From the NCBI GenBank assembly GCA_023375675.1, contig JALQBC010000014.1, positions 186,001-250,000 on the forward strand: 64,000 bases of DNA, in the 5' to 3' direction. Of the stretch, positions 36,116 through 47,795 are shown piece by piece. The position numbers were made by a program, and so were the translations under genes. This DNA comes from Cytospora piceicola. Lineage: Eukaryota; Ascomycota; Sordariomycetes; Diaporthales; Cytosporaceae. The notes beneath the pieces are model-generated. The model searched no databases. It had not been told where the DNA came from and saw nothing but the letters and a program-made list of their open reading frames with translations. Positions within the stretch are counted from its first letter, which is position 1; every line of letters starts with the position of its first letter.

Positions 36116-37514
36116 TAGCCTCGGCTCTCTCTTGTAACTATACACGCACACACATATATATATAAGGGATCCTTTCTGTCATCTTCCCAAAACCGACGGC
36201 GTGACGGTGGCCTTTTTAGTAGCAAACCCGTGGGCGGTTGACTGGGGCCATATAGGTTGCCTCTGGAGAACGCAGCTGCGGATAATACCCTGATAAGAAA
36301 GGCAACCTACGAATTATCGAGGAATGATTATCCTACGAATGGGGGGGATACTAGGCTGTGTATCATGTCTTGTTACCGGTCTTCTGCCAGGAAACGGGCG
36401 TTTTCGGGCTTGCATCAGGAGGAGTAACGGGCAGGGGCCATGCCATGACAGTGCAAGCATCACGCTCGCATGTCATGGTCTATTCGGGTTCAACTGGTGT
36501 ATAAAGGAAGTTGCTTGCAAGGCGTTGTGGAATGGTTTCAATTCCTTCGAAGACTTGGTTCAATAACGTTTATATAGACTTGGTGTATCAATATGGCATA
36601 TTGTTTTCACAAGGCCACCTTCATCGATTCCAGCCTCTGCGACAGATATGTTTGGCATTGTCAATGTTGCGCCCTGTGATCCAAATCCTGCTCCGCTGTT
36701 TCATCTTCCTTCGTGTATGGCTGCAAGGGAAACACGCAATGCTTCATATTGCTACTCAACGATATTAAGTCGAAGCCTCCCCGTCCCATCCACTTCTAGC
36801 ATCAGCTAAACCCCATACCCGATCTGGCTGAGATAGTTCGCCATATGTACTTGCAGCAACGGTATTGGTGCATCAAGGGCCCAAAAACGTACTCATGATT
36901 GTGGCTCCTGCAAGATCCAGGACCAACTGATACTTCTGGCAAGTTTCCAGGAACTGCATCCAGGAACTGCAACGCACCTCGGGTGTTCCATATGATCCAG
37001 ACTATCCAACAGTCTATATCAAAGGTTTTGGGAGAGGGAGGGGGGGTGCGATTGAGACGCATTGAAGAATAACCCAGGTTGCTGATGAGTCTTGGGACAT
37101 CAAGAGACCTCTTGCTCCGAGAGAACGATTGTGGCAAAATCTCTGGATACGCTCTCGAAACTCCTTTTGGCAATGGAGAGGACGTCGCATGTTGAAACCC
37201 TCAAGCAAGATCTAATCTTCGTACTGTCCTTGGCTGGCTGTGGTCGGCCGGGACCTTCCGAGTAATATTGACCACAACCTGCAAGGTTCAGCCACATGCC
37301 ACCCTCGCTTATTCATTTCATTGCCTTTCATGGCACGTGGCAGCAGGACATACCCAGGTAAGGCCAACCCCAGTATGCTGCTTGTTGGTAGATCGCATAG
37401 TCAACGACAAGGTACCCCTGAAGCGTGCAGGGCTGAAGCAAGCAGAGCGCATGTCATAAGGGTGGCTGCGGGTTGGTGAGGAGGTCGGTAACAGATCCTC
37501 GGATGGGAGATACA
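36116..37514. other. Convergent intergenic region
   Basis: 1.4 kb between the phospholipase stop and the stop of the caspase-like gene. A short G-rich run lies at about 37,029-37,048. Nothing coding was recognised. Confidence 0.6.
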
Positions 37515-39668
37515 CTAATGGAAGTTTGGTCGGAAAGGCCCCTCCACCCTGATCTCCTTGACGTCGTCTGGCATCAGTCGTAGCCAATCCACCCATCGCT
37601 CCATATTCGGGTCTTTGTCCAGTTGAAAAGTCATGCTCAGCTGCGTACCCGGCGATGGCAGGTTTTCAAGTTTAGGCACCGAACACCGCCTTCGGAGCGG
37701 TGCGAGGAGGATAGATGGTACGTTGTTGCTGCCGGACAGCTGCATGTGCAGAGGTGCAGGGAATTTGGTCAGAAACGCTCGCTCAGGGGTCAGGTCTTGG
37801 ACTATTCTGGGATATTCAGACACGAGTTGTGCATGCAACTCGGCGGCTGAGAACGGCTTGGGCCGTGGAGCTTGCGTTCGTAATTTGTTGATGAGGGCTC
37901 TGCTGAACGCGCAGCGCGCGAGTGGACTGGTGTGCTCTTCGAAAGATCCGGCAGCAAGGACCTCTAAAACGCCGCGTTTCCTGATGGCTTCTGGCAATCC
38001 GAAATATGGGGCGTCCATGATAACAAGTGTGTCCGAAACAGCCTCCTCGAACAAGTGTTGTATGCCATTCCACCTGATTCCGCAAGCCTCCTCAGGCTCT
38101 TTCGAGCCTGCGAGGATCATGCAACGATTTTCGTCCAGGTAGGTATGTCCGTTGTAATAGACAATCTTCAAAACGTCTCGGTGATCATTATCTCTCATGA
38201 ATTCAATCAATCTTTGCAACAACCACCCCCTCGAACCTTGGAGAGGTATGGTGTCGACCTCAAACATATAGTGGTAGTGCCCGTCCAGCACCGATCCTAG
38301 TTCGTCCACAACATCTTTCACTTCCGTGAGCTGTTCATTGTCCCAATAGAGGAGAAGCGCACGCACCGCGCTGTATCGGCTGCGGTTCGGGTTGGATATT
38401 ATTTTTGAGGTGGCGCTCTGCAACTGGGATCGGAAACTGTCGATGCTAGGCAGAGAGATCACGGCCTGGGCTGGTTTTTCCAAGCGGGGACCTGAAGGTA
38501 AGGGAGTTCGCATCGCCCGAGACTCAGTCACGGGCGATGGTTTTTGGCCTGATTGTTGGCTGGTAGGTGATTGGTCAAGGTCCATGTCTTCAGGATCATG
38601 TGCGTAATTGGCATTGACTGGGCGGAAGGATCGCACAGAACTTATTGGGGCCAAATTTTGTTGGAAGGTCGGGCTGTGGGAACCATGCTGGCCCACGGCT
38701 TGGTTCCATGTCATATTGTGATGATTTGGAGTGCACTAATGAATGGCTTCATAGTCAGCGGTTGGGTCTTGACAAGCAGCTGAGGAGTAAGATTGGTTGC
38801 CCCAAACAAGTGAGTTCGAAAGCCCTCGGGTATTTCAGCTGGTGATGGTAGTTGAGAAGGAAGTGATACTCGAGAGGTGAGTGATGCGGCTAGTACGCAA
38901 GATCAAGGCAGTCATCCCAGTGAAAGCAAGCATTGCAAGCAAGAGGATTGAGAACTGCACCCAAATGCTATTCTCGCTCTGTGGGAGGTCATCCACACTG
39001 CATGAGTCCCCAGAGGCGAAATGCCGAGACGTCGTAATTCCCAAACAGAAAGTTAGACTTACAGCAACCCTCCTCCTCCGACAGTCCTTACAAGCCCCTA
39101 ATTTCCGCATCACAGCGGCTCTCTCTCGTTGTTCGGGGGTCAGTGGTCCTGTCCGTCTCCGATTAGCCCGCCTAGCTTGGGACATGTCTGAACCGTCATT
39201 GACTGAGAATACTCCTTGAGAGACGTTTGTTGGTGAGAACTGATCTATGCTGTAACGAGCGGCGGATGTCTCCGTAGAGTGTGTGCCCGGGGGCGTAATG
39301 TGTGTAGCTGGGGACGAAGCTGACGAGGAAGGACCCTTCTCCAAGCGCGGTGACGCAGATGAGGACCAGGATTCGCGCCTATGTTCGGAGCCGTTTCCAT
39401 GGTAGTCATCGTTTCCGGAGACCTGCCCGGGGCTCGCATTTCCAGGTGGCGCCATTCTATATTGACCCGAGCGCCGGCTGCCTATCGGATGAGCTTCAGC
39501 CAGGCTCGGCGCCGGGTGCGTCCTTCCCATTTCGCTGTCATTGTCATTGCCATTCATACTGGCATTTTCAGAGCCAGTACCATTGCCAGGGCCGTTGTCA
39601 GTAGTCGTGCTTTCATACTGAGGTCCGGCTCCGGCATTGGCTCCATTTCCAGGACTTTCATTCGACAT
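37515..39668 (-). CDS. CxxC-basic motif protein with degenerate caspase-like domain
   Basis: Two exons (39668-39063, 38735-37515) and a 327-bp intron (GTAAGT donor, ATTAG acceptor) encode 608 aa. Residues 1-165 are low-complexity (Asn/Gly/Ser/Pro). The splice joins GACKDCRRRRVA to CTPNHHNMTW, giving Cys193-x2-Cys196, four arginines and Cys203 with His207/208, a possible small zinc or nucleic-acid site. The C-terminal half follows a caspase-like order: RALLLYWDNE, WLLQRLIEFM, then IVYYNGH with His399, WNGIQHLFEEAVSDTLVIMD, then VLEVLAAGSFEEHTSPLA. The catalytic Cys expected after Asp443 (usually DCC or DSC) is replaced, DAP at 443-445, so proteolysis is unlikely. The glycine after the active His is also lost (GHT). 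Function unknown. The domain call is by pattern recognition and needs a profile search. Confidence 0.72.
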
Positions 39669-42011
39669 TCTCCTATCTTCACCTGTCCATACAAAGCAAC
39701 ATCCTTGGGAAACAGATCTGAAAGGCACTTGGCCTCTGGGCTCACATCCACAAGCGGGTGACGAGCAGCAATCGGTTGAGGGCAACTTTCTCTTTTGTCG
39801 CGGGTGACCTTGATATATGACCAGACGACGACTTCTGCTGAAGGTAGCAGGACGGCCGAGGATGGTCAAGGTTGTAGCTGAGACTCTGTCAACCGCAATC
39901 ACTGTGAACCCGGGTCTACCTAAGATAGTACGGAGCAGAGGTGTTCGGAAGCCCTTTGGAGATGATCACGCCGAGGGAAGAAGTCGATAGGCAACAGCTC
40001 TACCAGACCAGCTGTATCAAAATCAGGAATGTTGCCTTATAGACGTTGGAACTATGGGCATGGACGATCCTCCTGTGGGTTGTCGTCCACGAGTTGAAGT
40101 ACTTCTCTGAGGCTGGCAGCAAAGAGTTTGGTTGTGAGCATATGTGTGGGTGTTTCGTTATATCCAGCCCCGAGGTTGAGTTCGTATGGGGTTGTACGGG
40201 TCTGCTCAGTAGATGCCTTGCTTGGTGAGGCGACAATGATGGTTGGAGGACCAAATGATGAGCAAGACAAGCTGTTCAGGTTGTTGAGTTCCCCAGTTTA
40301 AAAGAATGAGACGAGCAAGTCTTCGAAGCCCTCAACAGGGACTGGGCTGTGATAGAACGTCACAGGGCGTCTATAAACGGCCCCTAAGCGAGAGGATACA
40401 GGAGAGAGAGAGTACCTTGGGTGGTGAAGAATAAGAAAACAAATCGAGCTTTGGAAAAAACCCCCAAAAATAACCCCAAAAAGCAATAGCCGGGAATGGA
40501 TGGACGCGTTGGCAAAGAGAGTGGTGAAATGTCGAAACACAGAACCGACCTGGTGTCAACTAAGGAGCAGTGCGGATAAGCCGAGGACGGAGAGGGGTTT
40601 TCGATGTCGAGGGCTCGCAACGGAAGAAGGATCCGGGGAAGCTGGATGGGAAGTAGACGAGAGGAGATGGGGCCAGTCCAGACCAGACAGATGGTCGGTG
40701 ATGGTGACGGTCAACTGGTGGAGTCTGTGTGTCTTGACCTCTATGTACGGTACTGTGTACTGCGTAGTATGCAGCTGACATAGAATAAGTTATCCCTTGC
40801 CGGCTAAACGCTGCATGTGTGTTAGTCCCTTCGAATTCAGGGGTAGGTGAACTTGAAGCGAACGGATACAGACCGACCGCGGACGAAAATGGGTCAGTGA
40901 GAGCCCGAGACCTGCCAGGCTGCCTGCTGTATTAAATAAGAAATAATATGCTCCTTGGTCGTTTCTACGACCTCGAAGCCACCTTGGAACCGTCCTCGAC
41001 ATGTGACCCTGTCAATGCTGAGGCACCGTACGGTAAGGGGCAAAGCTGGCCAGTGAAGAATCAAGCTTCTACTCGCTACTTGCAGCGATCGTTTCGTGGT
41101 GGGGTTGTCGAAGTGTGGGAAGGGTGCTGCCGCTGTGAGCGTGGGGTATCGTTGGTATTGGAGTAACTGTGTACTGGCCACAGGCTACAAAGCAGTTCCC
41201 AACAAGCGATGTCCGCCAGCGGCCTGACCACGAAGGTGTAATACAAAAGTGCAATACAAAGGGGCCGCCGAAGAACGCTGAGCTCGGGGTCCGCAAGGCT
41301 CTTGTTCTCGACGTCAAGAAAAGAAAGAAGCTCGGCGCCGTCAGCCCTGGAGGCAGGTAGTTGACAGGCAGATCAAGTTGGCCGTGTCCCGATCGATCGG
41401 TAGTTGAGTGGACAGGGCACGATGGGGGGGCCCAAGCTCCAAAGGGAAAGGTAATAGCCGGGGCACGTTATAGCTATAGCTGAGGATGTCTTTCGTGTCG
41501 ATCGCCTTAGGGCCCGGGTCCAGGCCCAGGGAGGACCTTGAAGAACAGGTACTGTGGTAGGTTTCAATGTTTCTCTCCGCCAGTCTGTGCTTTCTTGCAG
41601 GTCGGCGGGTCTTGGATCTTAAATATCCGAGGTTAATCTCGGTGATGAGAGCACCCCAACCAGGACTTCCATCCAATGTGACTTTACTTCAATAATAGGG
41701 TCGATCGTTGAGGAGTAGACGGCCCCAACCTTGGGAGGTCAATTGCTGTACGAGTAGGTGTCCGAGACCACTTGGAAGGTATTGCTAGATTGGACTGATC
41801 TGGTTTGATGACGGGGACAGACAAGACAGATAAAGCTGGAACGCAGTAACCTGAAGCATTAAATAAACCATTCGATGCTGCATGATACATACAGTCAGTC
41901 AGTGAGTGCAAGGAGTTCTAATGTTGTTGCAAGTGTTTCTGTCTGCCGCACGCAGGGGGGAATTGGCACGTTGGGGGTCAATCGGTCCTGCCCAGGTAAG
42001 CTACCCGTGAG

Positions 42012-42110
42012 AAGTACCTAGGTATCCAAGTACCCAAGTATCTACCTAGGTACCTAGGTACCTACCTAGGCACCTACCTAGGTGAGTATCTGGCAGTCTA
42101 CTGTGTAGGT
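42012..42110. repeat. TACCTAGGTA palindromic motif cluster
   Basis: Dense overlapping TACCTAGGTA and CCTAGG palindromes in about 100 bp. Confidence 0.8.
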
Positions 42111-42239
42111 AGGTAGACATCGAGTGGTCATTCCTTGTAATAAGACTCCCGGGGTCTGGCTGCCTGCACTGTAACAGAAGGGCTATGGTTCCACGTGGAT
42201 CCTATATACACCTGGGTAACACGGAAGAGGTGCGTTTAG

Positions 42240-42305
42240 TAATACCTAAACTACTTAAGTACCTAGGTAATTACCTACTGGTAGGTACATACTTAAGTAG
42301 GTAAG
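42240..42305. repeat. TACCTAGGTA/AAGTAGGTA motif cluster
   Basis: Second cluster of the same motif family, with AAGTACCTA and TAGGTACAT variants. Confidence 0.7.
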
Positions 42306-42409
42306 TAAGGATGGATATGGGACATGCCAAAAGGTGACCAGAACCCTGCGTGCCTTTTTCCTCCGCGAGGCACCTGCATGGCACTAGATTACTGCGTACG
42401 GACGCACTT

Positions 42410-42452
42410 ACATACCTAAGGTAGGTACCTAGGTACTGTGGTAGGTAGGTAT
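42410..42452. repeat. TACCTAGGTA motif cluster
   Basis: Third cluster of the motif family within 450 bp. Confidence 0.7.
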
Positions 42453-43038
42453 ACATTACTGTATATCCCAAGGTTGACACCGAGATAATCTCACCCGGTG
42501 CTCTGGCCCGTGCAGCCGGCCCAAGTTCTTTCCCATCGTGGTCTCCACCTCGCCTGCTGAATATCTGTCTGCGGAAAGACTGAGCAAAGATGCAGTGCGG
42601 ACTTTTAAAGAGGCTGGGGCACCAGCGCACCAAAACTCTCTTGTCCGTCATCAACGCCCAAGCCGAACACCCAAGCTTACTTGTGTACTCGATTGATCAA
42701 AGTCAGAGTGCACTGCTGCGGGGCTAAAGGCGGCTTACTGGCTCGTCCTTCATACTTCTCGATATAATCAGTTTTTCGATGAATATCACGGCACCTTCAA
42801 GACGTTTCCACCTGCTCACAATGATCACGAGTCTGATAGCGTGAGGGCAAATGGGTCCTCAGGCCACATGCTACTCGAAACCCAATATCACAGCCTGCCA
42901 TGGGGTTAGAGCTCCCGGCCCTCCACGAAGAGAGACATCAAGCCGCCTTGACGAGAGACATCTCCACAGCCCATATGCACCTCGACGCTCTTGGTCTGCA
43001 TTAGGGGCAGCTGTCTTCCAAAGGTGCGCCACTTCGGA

Positions 43039-43039
<1 letters not shown>

Positions 43040-43084
<45 letters not shown>
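43040..43084. repeat. (AC)n microsatellite
   Basis: About 22 uninterrupted AC repeats in intergenic DNA. Confidence 0.95.
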
Positions 43085-43086
<2 letters not shown>

Positions 43087-45009
43087 ACACACAAACACGC
43101 TCAGAAGGCTTGTCGACGCTACCCTCACAAAGCGTCCTGGCAAGCATACCAGCTGCACAATGGCCTTCCTCATCCAGGTCATGGCCACTCGGTTATGCTA
43201 GAGTCACACCTCTCCTGCGGCCTGGGATATCGTCGGCTTCTGTTAGCCCCTCTTGCCGCCCATACCGTTATCTAGGTTCTCATAATTGCTGCAAGCCGGC
43301 GAGAAAACAGCATGTGTTTCCGGTCTTCAGCTGCCCCAATTCGTCCGTCTGTACCTCGAGGTTGCGTCGCCTGCTCAGACGAACTCGACATGGCCCTCGC
43401 GGCTGCTTGCCTGCTCGGTCAAGAGGATCCCACATACACGGAACGCGTCTTCTTGTTGACTGCCAGTAATCACAATACGACGGGGCCGCAGGCTTGTCAT
43501 TTGTTCCAGACTCGAAAGACATGCAGTTGAGCTGCAGCCCTGGCCCGCAGGGCCGTGTTTGTGATTCTGCCGCGATTTTCTCCGTCTTATCACGGTGTTA
43601 ATTTTCCTGCGGCCTGTCTTGCACCCACCAGAGACGTCTGTCTCATCCCGCCGGCCTCACTTCGCGAGTCACCTGCTCTGGACTCCAAACTCGTATCAGG
43701 GCCCGCAGGCGAGAGTCTGACAAAGCAGGTGGTTGGAATATTAGCCCAGTTTCAACCAGATGTATACGCGGGGCCGGGAGTCAAGAGGGTGGGGATGAAA
43801 ATGGCACATCAGGCGTTGTCGAGTGTGACTATGTCTGAAAAAGCAAATGCCCCTTTCCGTTTCATGGGACACTCTCAACGCCTTCATCCAGGCTCACTGG
43901 CTCATCACAGCTACACCTTGCCACGGCTCCACAAAAAGGGCCATCCTCACATCCACTTCACCTTGCAGGATCGCATCGCATCGGCGACGGGCGTGGGGTT
44001 CGAGAACCTCCGAAGCCTCCCCGACTGCGGCTCAGAACACCCCCGTCGTTCTCGATCGAGGTTAGCTTCCGGCCGGCCACCCTGTTTTCCCCATCCAGCG
44101 TTCGGTCTCTCTCGATGACAGCATCTCTCATGTCTATACGTAGATCTGGGAATTGACATTACCGGGCAAGAATGGCAGACCGACTCCATTTACGGTGCGT
44201 ACGTGTGGGGGAAGTGTTTGTATCCAGGGATATCTCCGGAAAATCATCCCTGACCCGCCATATGCTCCTGCCCTTGACTTCAAGTTGAAGCCGCCGTCTT
44301 GAAGATGTATCATTGGGAATATCGCCAACGTCCAGCCTTCCTCCTCAGGTATGCTTGCCCCATAGGAGGCTCACATTCCTCCGAAGCTATCCTCAACGTA
44401 TAAGCAGCTATCATCACTGCAGTGCCTACACTGTCGTGGGGACACACACTGCGCCCTCATTTGCAGGAAACCCATGACTTCACCATGACTGGGAACTTCG
44501 CCAGATGGCTGCTCAAATACATCGCCCATATGCGCCTTATGAACATTCCGGGGCTGCCAGTTGTCAATCAATATTTTGCGCTTTGGGATCCTTCGCGTAC
44601 CCACCGAACACATCGGCTACTCACTGGACGTTGATGCTGACAGATCAATACCTATGGGCACCCACGCCATTCCAATTTTGCTGCCCAAGGCTTCCGGCTG
44701 ATTACTACATAAGTTAACATCAATTTGGTGTAGACCGGGTTGCAGCAACATAAAACACCCAGGTGAGTAAAGGACCGCAGGGCAACGTCAAGCCGACATG
44801 TCACTGAGTGGAATCATGACTGTGGGTTTTCATCGGCACAGACCTGATACTTGGGCTCGTCCTCTGATACAGGGAGTGATGCCTGAACATGCTGTGCTCC
44901 CCATTCATGTAAAGTGAGTGATACGGCAGATGCCCAAGCATGTTGGCAGGAGAGAAGCACGAACTCCTACCAGTGAGGTCGGTTTATTTGGGCGCAAAGA
45001 ACGTCACTC

Positions 45010-46060
45010 CTATTTCTGTTGACACAAGAAGCTACTGCACTTCGAACCGATTCGGCTGGACGAGTGTGCATAGACCAATTTGATTGAAGTGTGATCGATA
45101 GTTGGTGGGCTGTCAGCGGCCAAGAAGATGATGACCCCTGGGAGGACCAACCAACGCTGCTCCGTTGTACTCACACTTACCCCTGAAGACTTCCATTGCC
45201 AATGCATTCGTGCAGCTTCATCAAGCCCTACCGAAAATTACTGCACACGGTCATGGCAGGCAAGGTTCTCGTTGGTGGCAGTGCCGTGAACTTCATGTGG
45301 TGGGCGCACGCCTCGCAGTGGACATCGACGATTGGAGCTGGGACAAGATCTAGCCTCATCGCAAAGCACACGGGATGTGGGTGCCTCTACCCTTGCAATG
45401 AGGAGTAGAGGTATGTAGACGCAGTATTCAACATGGAGACCCGGACGTCCACGGTATTGACGGGTCTATCATGGACTCGTTTCCCACATCATACGAGCCT
45501 TCGGTGGAGGCATGACCGAGTGCACAATTCTTGCGCTAGTAAAGTCGCTTGACGGAGGAGAGGAGGTCCTGGTTGGTCACATGTGCATGGTAACATTTTG
45601 AATCTTGATTCGCAGACGCATTCGATGAGTTGACGTGACAGGTACTCCTGCCTGATTATCAAAGATCCGGCCTCGAAGTCATTACATAAGAATTGACCAG
45701 GAGAACTCCGTTGGATGACGGCGACGAGTTGGAGAGTTATGAGAAACATCGGAACTCGACCTACAAAGTCTATGCACGAAAGTTGGTCACTCCCAGCCGG
45801 ATTGATGCATTTGGCCAAGTTATTCAAGCTTTCAGAAAAAGGGACTTCGATTTCTTGGAAAGCTTGGAGTTCGAATGCCTGGTAAACAGCACTTCGTTCC
45901 CGATGATTCCTAAATCGAATCACACAATTCTGTCTCACAACCTCTAGCACAATTGGGCCTATCGTTGTCGACCGTACCTGTCTTCCTCGCCATTCTCGAT
46001 GCTCAGAAGGGCGTCCTCCTAGCTGGCCTCGACTCCTCATAAAGCTCAGCTGTTCAAAAA
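45010..46060 (+). pseudogene. Possible decayed HET-domain gene
   Basis: Three landmarks of heterokaryon-incompatibility (HET) proteins appear in the right order and at plausible spacing, but in different frames with stops between. At 45022-45084, KKLLHFEPIRLDE is followed by CIDQFD after a one-base gap, recalling the HET core W-[IV]-D-A-x-C-[IN]-[DN]-Q-x-D. At about 45735-45830, TYKVYARKLVTPSRIDAFGQV recalls the linker Y-x-R-x-L-T-x-x-x-D-x-L-x-A-F-x-G. At 46012-46029, RPPSWP recalls the PSWSWAG block. No intact reading frame joins them. This is a tentative reading from pattern memory; the spacing is the strongest argument. Confidence 0.3.
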
Positions 46061-47217
46061 GGCCTGGGTCTCGGGCAGTAAGTAGCTCGCCATGTCATGG
46101 TGACAACACTCCGCCGCCTGACAACATTATCGTACGAGGTAGTAGTCATACACCAAAAGGAACGATTTACTCCTCAGCGACGAAGGAAGAGCTACAGTCT
46201 TCCAGAACCACTCATTGGACGACTATACGCCTGTTCACATTGAATGTGAGGCGTAGCATCTCAACCGCCAAATAACAACGCCCATGATTCAACTTTCATT
46301 GGACCACGTACGATTTATAAAGAGGACAAGACACGAATAGACGACGGAGACCTCGATATCCACAAGGGCGAGAGCAATGCAGTCAAGCTTAGAGAATGGG
46401 CAATCGTGGCCCAGCGGCCCTACGTGGCGAAGCAGTAGTCCTTCGTCCAGTACTTCCATCGCCCCATATTGTGCGTCGTTGACGGCAATGTATAAGTGAC
46501 GAAGAGAACAAAATGTGGACAAGCGGAAGCCCTTACCACGCCGCGAGAGAATGTGGTCCTAACTTCCAGGCGGAGCAAGTTAGGATGCGGTAAGGCTTCC
46601 AGTTTCACACATCTATCTCCCATCCCATTTTTTGACACTTACTCATCTCGATCCTTCATAGTCCCCTCGGGAACAGAGGCACAATATGGCCCGGCTGACT
46701 GGTTTCCGATCGAGGATCATGTCGAGCGAGCGTCCATCGATGAGGAGTGTGAACCCGACGAGAAGCTGACAGAATCTCTCTGGATGGCGCCGAGGGCCCT
46801 TCCCTCTGATACTGCCCGCAAACACAAGAGTCATGTCCATAATGTCTCCTAGCTTTGCCTTCATATGGCAATCTGGCACTGAGAATGAGAAACACTTTCC
46901 ATTGGGACCACTTTGATTCTTGGAAGTACTTCAGTCGCCGCCGCCCAACATTTCCACCAGGGAACGAATGAATGGCTGCGATTGACAAGAGCAGACTGGC
47001 CGTCCACACACAGCAGATTTCTCGGCACAACAAATACTCCAGAAAGTAGTCTTCACACCATTCTAGTTCGTTTGTGTCTTGTATCAGTCTCGTTCTTCAG
47101 CCAGAAGGCGTCCCGACTCAGGGGGTGGGTCACCCGTCACCAAGAGCGGACAGTCCGGCCCACTCCAAGAGAAGTTTTCAAATATGAACACTATGGTTTG
47201 GCATGTTTTCAACAATC

Positions 47218-47317
47218 GGTGAGATGGCCGAGTTGGTTATGGCGCCAGGTTAAGGTTAACCTTAACACCAATTTCCTGGTGGAGCAATCCTCCTGGGTTC
47301 AAGTCCCAGTCTCATCA
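47218..47317 (+). tRNA. tRNA-Leu (anticodon AAG) with 18-nt intron
   Basis: Acceptor stem GGTGAGA (47218-47224) pairs with TCTCATC (47310-47316) with one G-U pair; discriminator A at 47317. D stem GCC/GGC, anticodon stem CCAGG (47245-47249) with CCTGG (47275-47279), T arm CTGGG-TTCAAGT-CCCAG. The long variable arm (about 13 nt) marks a type II tRNA. Anticodon AAG is at 47252-47254. The region between anticodon stem halves is 25 nt, so an 18-nt intron (about 47256-47273) follows position 37. A box TGGCCGAGTTGG and B box GGTTCAAGTCC fit the Pol III consensus, and a T5 run at 47323-47327 provides termination. Decodes CUU, and CUC through wobble inosine at position 34. Confidence 0.88.
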
Positions 47318-47795
47318 TTACATTTTTGCTTTTCTTTTGCTGTTTTGGAACCAGTACGACAACCTGATACCTCTTAATGCCCAGGGTATGCTGTAGAATC
47401 TCGATTGTGGTTCGGAGGGTCGTTCCGGCTGGTGGTGTTGCTGGAAGAGGGCGTTCACCTTCACAAGATCATCGATAGTCCTTTTTGCTCAGAACGATGT
47501 TGCTCTTCGTCGCCGTCCTGTGTGTGGGCAGGCCTACGAAGGTCAGTATCCCCCTCGGTATCATTGAAGATGCGATACACTCTGTGCAGAAAGTATGATG
47601 ATTCATGGAAATTCCCGATCAAGGTGAACTTCATTTTTGTGTGGGCATTATTCGCTCTTGATCGATGATCAAAGCCCTTTCCTCGTGACATATCCATCAT
47701 CCAAGACCCGAGCACAACTCTCAGCAGTGCGTCGACTGGCGGGATGCGACCCGAACTCCCTCATCATAGCCCCTTCCCTTAGGCATGCCCATACC
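47318..47795. other. Intergenic between tRNA-Leu and PSG1-like gene
   Basis: 478 bp containing the tRNA terminator (T5 at 47323-47327, then further T runs) and the 3' flank of the PSG1-like gene. Nothing else was recognised. Confidence 0.6.
47323..47327 (+). terminator. Pol III terminator of tRNA-Leu
   Basis: TTTTT lies 6 bases after the discriminator base, followed by further T-rich sequence. Confidence 0.7.

Larger units (their letters stand above)
39669..47217. other. 7.5-kb gene-poor region with palindromic repeats
   Basis: No intact gene was recognised. The first ~900 bp are the leader and promoter of the caspase-like gene. TACCTAGGTA palindromic clusters lie at 42.01-42.11, 42.24-42.31 and 42.41-42.45 kb, and an (AC)n tract at 43.04 kb. 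Possible remains of a HET-domain gene lie at about 45.0-46.06 kb. All other frames are short, unordered and without family resemblance. Confidence 0.55.

Noticed and set aside
34389..36151. Two long minus-strand open frames over the phospholipase gene
   Set aside because: Antisense shadows of the PLB exons, composed mainly of Val, Gly, Asp and Arg.
42871..43201. Open frames crossing the (AC)n tract on both strands
   Set aside because: They exist only because the dinucleotide repeat has no stop codons (Thr-His or Cys-Val runs).
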